NCBI GenBank assembly: GCA_028278145.1
Contig: JANQEV010000019.1
Location: 1-64,000, forward strand
Origin: Chromatiales bacterium
GTDB taxonomy: Bacteria > Pseudomonadota > Gammaproteobacteria > Chromatiales > Chromatiaceae
Reading direction: 5' to 3'
DNA length: 64,000 nucleotides
Shown here: piece after piece, positions 26,681-35,404 of the stretch
Numbering within the stretch: position 1 is the stretch's first letter
Layout of the letters: the number at the start of each line of letters is the position of its first letter
Position numbers and translations under genes: made by a program
Notes under the pieces: model-generated
The model's input: only the letters and a program-made list of their open reading frames with translations
Told to the model about the DNA's origin: nothing
Databases searched by the model: none

Positions 26681-28041
26681 TATATGACGTCCTGGTTGTC
26701 ACTACGGGCGATTACAATACAGTCTCTACCCTGTTCCTTGGCTCGATACAGGGCATTGTCCAGGCGGCTGAGAAGCTGTTTGATCTCTTCGGGCTGTATA
26801 TGTTCTGCAATGCCGAAGCTTGCAGTAAGCTGGATGTTATAGGGAAAGCTGTGGTGTTTGATTACACCATGTAGTTTTTCTGCGAGTTTTACGGTGCCAT
26901 CTAGGGGGGTGTTTGGCAACAGGATAATAAACTCCTCTCCACCCCAGCGTGCACAGCGGTCAGCAACTCTGATTTCCTGCTGTAAAAGGCGTGAAAACTC
27001 CACCAGGACCTCATCGCCCACCAGATGGCCATGGGTATCGTTTATGCTCTTAAAGTAGTCGATATCCAGCAGAATTATGCTGAAGCTTACCTGGTAGCGC
27101 TTGGCCAGCTCGAATTCGTTTTCCAGGTCTGAATTAAATCTTCTGCGATTATTCAGCTGTGTGAGTTCATCGGTATATGAGAGCTCCTCCAGGATAGTAT
27201 TCTGGGTAGAAACCTTTTTTTGTTCTCGGTCCAGACGAACTATGAAATAGCTGAGTATGGAAAATACCAGCACGAAGATGCCTAAAGAGGCGGCACTGAA
27301 TTGAATGGAATTGTGTTGCACATCCTCCAGTAATGAACTCAGTGGTACTCGAATAGAGATCATGGCTCGTATGTCGCCCAGTTGTTCATAAAATCCACGC
27401 TTGTCGCCATACTGTTCCAGCAGCTCCTTGGGTGCTCTATTTGGATCACTGTGACAACGCATGCAAGAGCGACGGTTGGGTGTGATGGGGAGTGCCATGT
27501 AGAAAAACTCACCACCTTTGTAGTTGATAACGGAACGGTATACCTCAAGCTGTTCCTGGTTCATCCGACGCAGCAATTCCTGTTCAAACTCATCTGCCTG
27601 GTTAATGGGGTTGCGTGCATTGGTAGAAGCCAGTTTGAAGTGAATGCGCGGGAGTCCATATTCAGCTCGCTCCTCCTGGAGGTGCTGTTGCAGGTTGCGG
27701 GCAATGTAGGTAAACGACAGCAGCTTGGGGGAGAAATAAGCCGGATATAGTTTGCCGCTATCTTTCAAACGGTAGATCTCAGGTTTCTGGGTATCTTCTA
27801 CATAGCTGTGCAGTGCCCGGTGTACGTGCAACTGGTTTTGCACCTGCTGTTCAGCAAAATCCAGTGCATTATCCTGCTCCACCTGGAAGTTCAGGTAGCT
27901 GAGAAGAATCCATGATATGAGAAACAAAATTGCCAGAAATAGGAGTAAATGCCTGTTATTACTAAGCAATATAGGTTTTTCGGTAGTTTGAGCATCCAGC
28001 TGAACTGCGTGCATTTTGATCCTGACCCGTGGATCTTCCAT
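26680..28041 (-). CDS. Membrane diguanylate cyclase: DUF3365 heme-type sensor plus GGDEF
   Basis: The 453-residue protein has a membrane helix (31-51), a DUF3365 periplasmic domain with a CxxCH heme site (Cys193-Cys196-His197, CMRCH), a second helix (249-269) and a GGDEF domain. The active site reads GGEEF (367-371), and the product-inhibition RxxD (Arg358-Asp361) lies five residues ahead, so it should make c-di-GMP with feedback control. The TAATG stop/start overlap couples it to the phosphodiesterase. A better ribosome-binding site (AGGA) precedes an internal ATG at 28014, which could be the true start. An FNR-like site lies 85 bases upstream. Confidence 0.9.
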   Translation of the reverse strand: MEDPRVRIKMHAVQLDAQTTEKPILLSNNRHLLLFLAILFLISWILLSYLNFQVEQDNALDFAEQQVQNQLHVHRALHSYVEDTQKPEIYRLKDSGKLYPAYFSPKLLSFTYIARNLQQHLQEERAEYGLPRIHFKLASTNARNPINQADEFEQELLRRMNQEQLEVYRSVINYKGGEFFYMALPITPNRRSCMRCHSDPNRAPKELLEQYGDKRGFYEQLGDIRAMISIRVPLSSLLEDVQHNSIQFSAASLGIFVLVFSILSYFIVRLDREQKKVSTQNTILEELSYTDELTQLNNRRRFNSDLENEFELAKRYQVSFSIILLDIDYFKSINDTHGHLVGDEVLVEFSRLLQQEIRVADRCARWGGEEFIILLPNTPLDGTVKLAEKLHGVIKHHSFPYNIQLTASFGIAEHIQPEEIKQLLSRLDNALYRAKEQGRDCIVIARSDNQDVI

Positions 28042-28125
28042 AGAATCCGTTGAAATTCACTATAACAGGCTAGCGGCACACGCAGGTTAAACATTGAACG
28101 GGGTTGATAAGTAAATTAATGAATT

Positions 28126-28139
28126 ATGATCTACATCAA
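28126..28139. promoter_or_regulatory. FNR/ANR-like binding site upstream of the c-di-GMP operon
   Basis: The sequence ATGAT-CTAC-ATCAA matches the FNR consensus TTGAT-N4-ATCAA at nine of ten positions. It lies 85 bases upstream of the diguanylate cyclase start, in a 207-base gap with no gene. The downstream -10 box is not clear. Confidence 0.5.
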
Positions 28140-28248
28140 TATAAGTCTGGTTGCTGACGCTTTGGGTTGCACCAACGCAGGGCGGTGTTCCTGTCTAACT
28201 AGCTGATGTTGAAGAAAAAATGATTTAGGTGATTATTGTGGTTTGTGC

Positions 28249-29577
28249 TTAAAACCTATGGGCTCCAGGAGCTGTAATACCGCTGTCCGTTATCATCTCC
28301 TTCAATCTCCCACGTACCATGTTCAAGTGTAGCCTGAGATCGTATAACTCCTCGGCAAAAGAGAGTGGTACGTTGGTATCAGAGATCCCCTGTTCTATGG
28401 CATCCAGTTGTGACAAGTAGTCCTGAATGGTTGCTAAATCTGTAGCGATGTGGGAGAGGCGATCGATTCTCAGCAGATCGTCATACCAATGATAGACCCG
28501 TGAGCGCATGCGCCAGCGGTAGAGTGGTGGCATGATCTTGAACAAAGGTAGCAGCAGGGCGATCAGGGGTAACAACATCACCTTGAGACGATCCACCAGT
28601 GATGCGGCCCAGAATGGGAGATAGCGCTGCAGGAATGGTGGTCCATAGTCATAGAAACGTCTGGCCTCCTTACCCAGGGGGAGTTCCAAATATGCGGCAG
28701 AAGGAAACTCACCGTTGCGCTCAAACCAGCCACCACCACCATGTACCTCAGTTGCTGCCTGCAACAACAGGTCGATATGGGCCGGGTGCAGGTTGCTATG
28801 ACCCACCAGGCTGGCGCTGGCAGCTAACAGGGTCAGGTCCTGGGCCGGGATATTGCGCTGCATATCTATTACTCCCTGCGCTAGTGTCACACGGGAGAGA
28901 AATTTATGCCGACTGGTGTAGGCCTTGGCGCGCTCGAATGCCATAAGCTTTACCTTATAGCTGGATAGCAGTCTGGATATGGTAGGGGCGTGGGGAGAGC
29001 CCACCAGGAACATGGCATCCACTTCTCCCTGCAACAACAGATTGGCGGATTGTTCGCTACTCTCTGAGATCAGCTTGGTGTTGCTGTTATTGATGTTGTT
29101 GTCTTGTAGCAGCTGCTGAGCCAATGGTTTGGTGCCGCTCCCTTCAGCGCCCACAGCAATGCGTTTCCCATGCAGCTGACTGAGTCTGGTCAGGTCCAGA
29201 GCAACGGTGTGGAAAACCCAAATTGGCTCAAAGTACAGGCTTCCCAATGACTGGATTTCACTCTCTGCGTCCTTATTGGAGGAGCCGCTTTGGATAAATG
29301 CAGTAGTGGCCTGGCCCTGCTCCAGCAGTTGGATATTTTCTTGCGAGCCGGCACTGTTGATGATTTTGAGTTCAACACCATCCCGTTGCAGGATCTTGCG
29401 ATAGCGCTCAGCAAACAGGGTATAGGCGCCATCCTTTTGGCCGGCGGCGATGGTTATGGTGCGTGGTGGAGCTGGGTCTACGAACTGGTATGCCAGCAAA
29501 AAACCAAAAAGTGTCAGCAGTATGGCCGGGCCATAGATACTGAACTGTTCACGTAGGCTGGAGTTCTCTCGGTTCAA
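28249..29577 (-). CDS. TAXI-family TRAP-type substrate-binding protein, membrane anchored
   Basis: The 442-residue protein has an N-terminal helix (15-31), a TAXI ligand-binding domain (about 38-320: TITIAAGQKDGAYTLFAERY, then RIAVGAEGSGTKPLAQQLL) and a second membrane helix (about 330-350) followed by a cytoplasmic helical tail of some 90 residues. Classical TAXI proteins deliver solutes to a DctQM-type permease; none is nearby, and the tail suggests a sensory or membrane-protein-partner role instead. The start codon is TTG after a GGGGGAAA ribosome-binding site. It sits upstream of the heme-sensor c-di-GMP pair on the same strand. Confidence 0.82.
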   Translation of the reverse strand: MNRENSSLREQFSIYGPAILLTLFGFLLAYQFVDPAPPRTITIAAGQKDGAYTLFAERYRKILQRDGVELKIINSAGSQENIQLLEQGQATTAFIQSGSSNKDAESEIQSLGSLYFEPIWVFHTVALDLTRLSQLHGKRIAVGAEGSGTKPLAQQLLQDNNINNSNTKLISESSEQSANLLLQGEVDAMFLVGSPHAPTISRLLSSYKVKLMAFERAKAYTSRHKFLSRVTLAQGVIDMQRNIPAQDLTLLAASASLVGHSNLHPAHIDLLLQAATEVHGGGGWFERNGEFPSAAYLELPLGKEARRFYDYGPPFLQRYLPFWAASLVDRLKVMLLPLIALLLPLFKIMPPLYRWRMRSRVYHWYDDLLRIDRLSHIATDLATIQDYLSQLDAIEQGISDTNVPLSFAEELYDLRLHLNMVRGRLKEMITDSGITAPGAHRF

Positions 29578-29674
29578 ACTGTTTCCCCCTCAATTCTATT
29601 TTGTCTTATTGAGTTCATCCGAAAGCAATAAGCACCAGATCTATCAGCAGATGAATGGAGATACCATCATGGTA

Positions 29675-31363
29675 CTACTGTAACTGTAACTTGCGCATGC
29701 GATTAATAGTTGCTGTAAGCTCCTGTATTCTTGGCAGTGCCAGGGTTCCTGTAGTGTAGGGTGTTATGCAGTCCAGCCCCTCTGTCTCCACCATAGACAA
29801 CAACTCCTCCAGGACCTCAACTAACCCTTTTTCTGTATCAGGAAACTGGTTGTAGTAATAGCGCATCAGGTAACCAATGGTAGTTAGTTGTCCCTGGTCT
29901 ACCAGTTGTTCCAGGCGTGACAGGTCGATCTCGGTGTCTCCGTAGCGCAGTCTCCTGGTACCCAGGGCCTGAACCTTATCCTTATTGTGGCGATATTGTG
30001 GGCTGAGGCATGAGCGTATCGGGATGCGTGGAGTTGGGTGCTTGATGGAGGTCGCTGGGGTTGCATCTGGTTCCATGGCGCCTGCCAGTTCCTTGGCTTC
30101 CCGGGTGACATCTCTTGTCAGGTAGTTGTCCAGCATTAGTACCTGGTCAGCATAGGCGAAGAAATCACCAGAGCCGCCCATCACCAGAATCACTGAAACA
30201 CCCTGCTCCTCATAGAGGCCACGAATCTGCTGTACCAGGGGTGTGATGGGCTCTTTATCCTTGGCCACCAGGGCCTGCATGCGGCGGTCTCGAATCATGA
30301 AGTTGGTGGCAGAGGTGTCCTCGTCGATCAGCAGGGTGCTACTGCCAGTGGCCAGCGCCTCCATGATATTGGCGGCTTGGGAGGTACTGCCACTGGCGTT
30401 CTGTGTGGTGAAACTGGAGGTGTCTTTGTCCTGGGGCAGATTGTTTATAAATGGAGTTATGTCCACCCCGGTGATGGCCCTGCCATCCTCTGCCCTGATC
30501 TTGCAGGCGTTGGGCTCGGTAACCACCATGGATCTACCATCACCACTGATATGGTTGTATACCCCGTACTCAATGGCGTGTAACAGGGTGGATTTGCCGT
30601 GGAATCCACCTCCCACTATCAGGCTGACCCCAAGGGGGATACCCAGCCCACGTATTGGTCCCTGATTCAAGCGCTTCAGTTCCAGGGCCATGGTGTCAGG
30701 AGCTACGAATGGGACTGCATCTGGAAGTGGATGGTCATCGATACCACTCATACGTGGCAGGATGGAGCCGTCAGCTATGAAGGCTACCAGGCCGTTCTCA
30801 TGCAATTGGCTGCGCAGGTGTTGCTGATCCTCCACCGACTCTACATGCGTCTGAGCCTGTGCCAGGCTGTCATTTATAGAGAGCAGGCTTGCAGTTACCA
30901 CCTGGGGTAGCTCATGAAACAGCATCTCCCTAGCTTGCTGTGCCAACACAGTGCGGCCATCGGCTGGTAGTGCCACCTGAAACCGTAGCTCCAGGCTGCC
31001 ATCAGGTATCAGTACCGAGTTACGTCTCAGCACTTGTTGACCATAGGGAGCAATAATAATCTCTCCGCTACGTCCGGAGCCACGTGCGCCACTTACATAT
31101 TTAGAGATAGCGCTGGCAAAGGCGCGACCGAAAAAATCTTCCAGGGCAACACGGCGTGTCTGGTTGGAATAGAGCTGGTGCGGAATGGCCGCAGTGCGAT
31201 GGTCGATCAGGATGCGACAGCGGGATGGTTCGGCAAACGGATCGCCCTGCACATGATCAATGCGTAGCTTATAGCCAGGAAATGAGTATTCCCCCTGGAG
31301 CTGTTTATAGGCCTTGTAGCCGCGCCCATCTATGTTGGTTAGGAGTGTCTGCAGCCTGTCCAT
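29675..31363 (-). CDS. ABC-ATPase domain protein (PF09818-like)
   Basis: The 562-residue soluble protein has an N-terminal region of about 240 residues with basic, glycine-rich stretches (SGARGSGRSGEIII), then Walker A GGGFHGKST (251-259), a signature-like segment ASGSTSQAANIMEAL and Walker B LLIDED (344-349). This is the stand-alone ABC-ATPase family PF09818, whose trypanosome relative MRB1590 binds RNA and which has been linked to RNA handling. It is not a transporter component: there are no membrane helices or permease partners. It lies 97 bases upstream of the TAXI gene. The exact function is unknown. Confidence 0.8.
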   Translation of the reverse strand: MDRLQTLLTNIDGRGYKAYKQLQGEYSFPGYKLRIDHVQGDPFAEPSRCRILIDHRTAAIPHQLYSNQTRRVALEDFFGRAFASAISKYVSGARGSGRSGEIIIAPYGQQVLRRNSVLIPDGSLELRFQVALPADGRTVLAQQAREMLFHELPQVVTASLLSINDSLAQAQTHVESVEDQQHLRSQLHENGLVAFIADGSILPRMSGIDDHPLPDAVPFVAPDTMALELKRLNQGPIRGLGIPLGVSLIVGGGFHGKSTLLHAIEYGVYNHISGDGRSMVVTEPNACKIRAEDGRAITGVDITPFINNLPQDKDTSSFTTQNASGSTSQAANIMEALATGSSTLLIDEDTSATNFMIRDRRMQALVAKDKEPITPLVQQIRGLYEEQGVSVILVMGGSGDFFAYADQVLMLDNYLTRDVTREAKELAGAMEPDATPATSIKHPTPRIPIRSCLSPQYRHNKDKVQALGTRRLRYGDTEIDLSRLEQLVDQGQLTTIGYLMRYYYNQFPDTEKGLVEVLEELLSMVETEGLDCITPYTTGTLALPRIQELTATINRMRKLQLQ

Positions 31364-31436
31364 GCCTTCCCGCTATTTGTTCACTATATATTGGTAACAG
31401 TAGTACAGGAGTGTGCTCAAATCTGGTGTAGTTATT

Positions 31437-32201
31437 CTATGCCTCCATCTCCCGGTTCACTGCCAATGGTCCCCAGCCCTGGCATACCGGCATGATCTCC
31501 ATGGCATTGATGTTTACGTGGGGTGGCACCGTTGTGACCCAGTGGATGATCTCGGCGATATCCTCTGCCACCAGAGGCTTGGTTCCTGTGTATACTTCGT
31601 CTGCCTTGTCTTCGTCTCCCTTCATCCGTACCAGGGAGAAGTTGGTCTCTGCCATACCCGGCTCGATGTTGGTCACGCGTATCTGTTTGCCCAGCAGATC
31701 GGAACGCAAGGTGCGGGAGAACTGTTTAACAAATGCCTTGGTGGCGCAGTAGACGTTGCCGCCAGGGTAGGGCCAGTTGCCGGCGGTGGAACCCAGGTTG
31801 ATGATGTGCCCGCTGTTGCGCTCCACCATACCCGGCAGTACCTTGCGGGTAATGGTTACCAGTCCGGTTACGTTGGTATTGATCATGGTCTCCCAATCTT
31901 CCAGGTTGGCTTCCTGGGCCGGTTCCATGCCCAGGGCCAGTCCGGCATTGTTGATCAGGGTGTGGACCTGGCTGAACTCCTGGGGGAGATTGGCAAAAAA
32001 CTGCTCTATGGAGTCCTGGTCTGTTACATCCAATTCAGCCACGTGTACCGGACAGCCATCTTTTAGCTCGCCTGCCAGCTGTTCAAGTTTATCCAGGCTG
32101 CGTGCAGCCAGTAGCAGCGGTCGTCCGGAGCTGGCGAATCTGCGGGCGCAGGCGGCACCAAAACCGGATGATGCGCCAGTGATAAAGACTACCTGTGACA
32201 C
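31437..32201 (-). CDS. Short-chain dehydrogenase/reductase, YdfG-like
   Basis: The 254-residue SDR has the GASSGFG nucleotide loop (9-15), NNAG at 84-87, catalytic Ser138 and the Tyr151-x3-Lys155 pair (YCATK). The sequence is closest to E. coli YdfG, an NADP-dependent dehydrogenase for 3-hydroxy acids such as L-allo-threonine, and serine dehydrogenases. The start is GTG at 32201 after an AAGGGGAA ribosome-binding site. It is on the same strand as the ABC ATPase gene, 73 bases upstream of it. Confidence 0.88.
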   Translation of the reverse strand: MSQVVFITGASSGFGAACARRFASSGRPLLLAARSLDKLEQLAGELKDGCPVHVAELDVTDQDSIEQFFANLPQEFSQVHTLINNAGLALGMEPAQEANLEDWETMINTNVTGLVTITRKVLPGMVERNSGHIINLGSTAGNWPYPGGNVYCATKAFVKQFSRTLRSDLLGKQIRVTNIEPGMAETNFSLVRMKGDEDKADEVYTGTKPLVAEDIAEIIHWVTTVPPHVNINAMEIMPVCQGWGPLAVNREMEA

Positions 32202-32395
32202 TCTGTTCCCCTTGCTATTGTTTTGTAGCTATCAACTCAGTTATATGCGGCGAGATCAGGGTCGTCAACCTGTCATGGAGATTGATGATTCTGGACGGGA
32301 GATTACTTCAGGGTAGCTTTCAGAAACTACTTGCACCGATCCCAGGATTTCATGTTCATATCTTACAGGTAATGGTGAAGTTGTAGGGTTCTGTG

Positions 32396-33160
32396 TCAGA
32401 AACCAACCCGACCAAAACCTGGCAGGCGCAGGCTCAGGTCGTTGATGTCGATGCCGGCAGATAGTCCCAGCAGGTTAAGCTCTATCCCCTCTTCTTGTGC
32501 CAGAGTGATACCCAGTATCCCTAGCAAAGACAGTTGCCAGCCAGTGCCGCTGGGGGGCTGGCCGATAATCTTGCCGTTGGCCAAGTAATCCTTACCAATG
32601 GCGGTTGGCGGCAGGTCTAGTCCCAGTTCAGGAACTTGGCGGGCGATAAAGGCTGTGAAGGTGTTGCTATTGGGACCTGGCCAGGCATTGTAGCGGTACG
32701 GGTATGGGTACTCTGCAACGGCCTGACTTATCTTTTCGATCATCTGTTCTGCTTCTGCTCCCCGGTGTTCCAGCAGTAGTTTCGGTTCGGCGTTGAACCA
32801 GAGAAAATCCGGTGGTCCACCCTTCTGAATAGAAACCGTGGACTGGCCACGGTACAGATTCCAGCCAATGACCTGGTATACCGTGTAGTGTCTGGCATTG
32901 GCGTCCTTGACTGCAATCCAGGTGTGGATGCCGAAGGCGCCACGCCAGTTATAGGCACGGGCGCCATACACCTGTACCAGGGCTGGTTTGTACTCGTAGG
33001 GTAGGGGTGATTTACCGCTGCTGGCCAGACTGGCCTTGCTCCAGTGGGTATCCAGGTCCAGGTTGCCGAAGGCGAGTACCATGATTGGCCCCAGCAACAT
33101 GGCAAATAGGGCCCAGATCGTATTGAGCAGGATGCGTCTTTTTGTTCTGGGTCTGGTCAT
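32396..33160 (-). CDS. DUF3750 family membrane-anchored protein
   Basis: The 254-residue protein has one N-terminal helix (10-31), then an extracytoplasmic domain with YNWRGAFGIHTWIAVKDA and YRYNAWPGPNSNTFTAFIAR, the latter being a hallmark of the DUF3750 family (unknown function). The conserved His and the NAWPGPNSNTF stretch hint at a papain- or NlpC-like fold, but no activity is known. A possible stem-forming C-terminal domain follows. It is the first gene of the minus-strand run and is divergent from the AcuI-like gene; the 229 bases between them hold no gene. Confidence 0.8.
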   Translation of the reverse strand: MTRPRTKRRILLNTIWALFAMLLGPIMVLAFGNLDLDTHWSKASLASSGKSPLPYEYKPALVQVYGARAYNWRGAFGIHTWIAVKDANARHYTVYQVIGWNLYRGQSTVSIQKGGPPDFLWFNAEPKLLLEHRGAEAEQMIEKISQAVAEYPYPYRYNAWPGPNSNTFTAFIARQVPELGLDLPPTAIGKDYLANGKIIGQPPSGTGWQLSLLGILGITLAQEEGIELNLLGLSAGIDINDLSLRLPGFGRVGF

Positions 33161-33389
33161 GATATCTGGGACAAGCTTGGCGTGAGTAAGTTGCCAGAGA
33201 TTTTTTGATAACCAGGGTTGGAACTCTCAGAGATACGGAAAAAACCGTTAGGTGTATCTGATTAAATATGGATATGCTGTGAAGAATAGAGGGGCGACAG
33301 CTATTTACTGTATTAAAAATAACCCACTTTACAACAAGCCTGGTTGGTCATAGGTTAATGTATATCTAAGACAAATAGAGGTTTCTGCC

Positions 33390-34397
33390 ATGAGCAGGAC
33401 CGGGAGGAGAGCATTGTTTAAGGCGCTGGTATTGGATCAGGTGGATGGTAAGACCGTGGCTGAGGTAAAGCAGCTGGAGGTAGGAGATCTACCAAAACAG
33501 GAGACATTGATTGCAGTGGAATACTCGTCTCTTAACTACAAGGATGGCATGGCCGTGACCGGTACTGGCAAGATTATCCGTGAGTTCCCCATGGTTCCAG
33601 GGATCGATCTGGCGGGTAAGATTATTGAATCTGACAGTGACAAGTACCAGCCTGGCGACAGCGTGATCCTCACCGGCTGGGGAGTTGGTGAGCGCTACTG
33701 GGGTGGCTATACCCAGCAGGCCAGCGCCAAGGCCGATTGGTTGGTGCCCATGCCGGAGGGGCTGGATTCCCGTAAGGCCATGATAATAGGCACAGCTGGA
33801 TTTACCGCCATGCTATGTGTCATGACCCTGGAAGAGGCCGGTGTTACTCCAGGCCAGGGGCCAGTTCTGGTTACCGGTGCTGCCGGTGGTGTGGGCAGTA
33901 TCGCCGTAATGCTGCTTTCTACATTAGGTTACGAAGTTGCTGCGGTCACCGGGCGTGAGAGTACCCATGAATATCTGAGAGGCCTAGGTGCCAGCCAGAT
34001 CCTGAGTCGGGAAGAGATGAGTGCCCAGTCCCGTCCCCTGGAGTCCCAGCGCTGGGCCGGAGCTGTGGATACCGTAGGTGGTGACATCCTGGCCCGGGTG
34101 ATTGCAGAGATGAACTATGGTGGTGCAGTGGCGGCCTGTGGTCTGGCCAGCAGCTTCAAGCTCAATACCACGGTGATGCCATTCATTCTGCGTAACGTCA
34201 GCCTGCGCGGTGCCGATTCTGTCAGCTGTCCGGTGGAGCGACGCACCAGGGCCTGGGAGCGACTGGCCTCTGACCTGCCCGAGAGTGCCTATACCACCAT
34301 CAGCCGAACTGTTGGACTGGATCAGGTGCTGGAGGTATCCCAGGAGATCATGGCCGGACAGGTGCGGGGAAGGGTGTTGATAGATCCGAATCTATAG
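33390..34397 (+). CDS. acuI: Acrylyl-CoA reductase-like NADPH oxidoreductase (AcuI/YhdH)
   Basis: The medium-chain dehydrogenase/reductase shows the YhdH/AcuI opening (FKALVLDQVDGKTVAEV, then SSLNYKDGMAVTG), the WGGYTQQ region and an NADPH fold GAAGGVGSIAV. Such enzymes reduce acryloyl-CoA to propionyl-CoA and protect cells from acrylate, for instance in DMSP breakdown. Two starts compete: ATG at 33390, and TTG at 33414 preceded by a near-perfect GGAGGAG and matching the family's usual first residues. The shorter form (327 residues) may be the real one. A radical SAM gene follows after about 30 bases. Confidence 0.86.
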   Translation: MSRTGRRALFKALVLDQVDGKTVAEVKQLEVGDLPKQETLIAVEYSSLNYKDGMAVTGTGKIIREFPMVPGIDLAGKIIESDSDKYQPGDSVILTGWGVGERYWGGYTQQASAKADWLVPMPEGLDSRKAMIIGTAGFTAMLCVMTLEEAGVTPGQGPVLVTGAAGGVGSIAVMLLSTLGYEVAAVTGRESTHEYLRGLGASQILSREEMSAQSRPLESQRWAGAVDTVGGDILARVIAEMNYGGAVAACGLASSFKLNTTVMPFILRNVSLRGADSVSCPVERRTRAWERLASDLPESAYTTISRTVGLDQVLEVSQEIMAGQVRGRVLIDPNL

Positions 34398-34426
34398 ATA
34401 GTCCTGTTCCAGGTAGAGTGTGCTCA

Positions 34427-35311
34427 ATGAATATGCTCAACTACGACATGCCTCTCTATCGCCCGCCAAGTGAGGGCAATAATCTGATTATTCAGGCTAC
34501 CCTGGGATGCAGCTTTAATCAGTGCACCTTCTGTTCCATGTACAAATCCAAGGAGTACCAGGCGCGTCCCCTCAGCGACACATTTTCCGATATTGACCGG
34601 GCCGCACAGGGTTGGCCGGAAGCGAGCCGTGTCTTTCTGGCCGATGGTGACGCCCTGGCACTACCCACAGCGGATCTGCTGAAGATCCTGGAGAAACTGG
34701 CAGCTACCTTTCCGAGATTAACCCGGGTCTCCTGCTATGCCACGCCAAGCAATCTGCTGCGCAAAAGTCCTGAAGAGCTCGCAACGCTGCGTCAGGCCGG
34801 ATTGAGCCTGCTCTATTATGGTATCGAGACTGGTGATAGGGAGCTGCTTAAAAAGATCAAAAAAGGCGCTACTCCAAGAAGTCTCCATGAGTCCCTGCAC
34901 AAGGCAAAAGAGGCCAGGATCAAGATCTCTGCCACAGTTGTTCTGGGTATTGGAGGAAGTACCCATTGGCAGAACCACATCGATGGAACAGTTGCACTGC
35001 TAAACAGCGCCCCGGTTACCTACCTCTCCACTCTGCAGCTGTTTCTGGAACCAGAGGTGCAGCAGGACTTTATGGCGAAGTTTGCTGAACCGTTTCATCC
35101 ACAGGATGACCATGCCATCCTGCTGGAACAGAAGCGACTCATCGCCGGGTTAGATCCTCCTAACCCAGTTATCTTCCGCTCCAATCATGCCTCCAATGCC
35201 TTGGCACTGGCGGGGAACCTCCCCAAAGATCGCCCCCGTCTGCTGGCGCAGATCGATGCTGTCCTTAATGGGGGTGCCGGAATGCGTCCACGACATCTGC
35301 GTGGCTTGTAA
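34427..35311 (+). CDS. Radical SAM protein
   Basis: The protein of about 294 residues has the iron-sulfur motif GCSFNQCTFCSMY (C-x4-C-x2-C), a spacing typical of a distinct family of small radical SAM proteins, then LADGDAL, GIETGDRELLKKIKKG and a TVVLGIGG segment of the barrel. It should hold a 4Fe-4S cluster and cleave SAM; the substrate is unknown. Starts at 34418 (GTG), 34427 (ATG) and 34433 (ATG) are all possible. It is probably cotranscribed with the AcuI-like gene. Confidence 0.84.
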   Translation: MNMLNYDMPLYRPPSEGNNLIIQATLGCSFNQCTFCSMYKSKEYQARPLSDTFSDIDRAAQGWPEASRVFLADGDALALPTADLLKILEKLAATFPRLTRVSCYATPSNLLRKSPEELATLRQAGLSLLYYGIETGDRELLKKIKKGATPRSLHESLHKAKEARIKISATVVLGIGGSTHWQNHIDGTVALLNSAPVTYLSTLQLFLEPEVQQDFMAKFAEPFHPQDDHAILLEQKRLIAGLDPPNPVIFRSNHASNALALAGNLPKDRPRLLAQIDAVLNGGAGMRPRHLRGL

Positions 35312-35404
35312 GAATTACCCTCTGTCCTGTTTTCTGTTCATGTCATATGAAATATGCGGTGGTTAATTCTCCTACGGATTGAGCGGAGCTGGTTATACCA
35401 GTAA

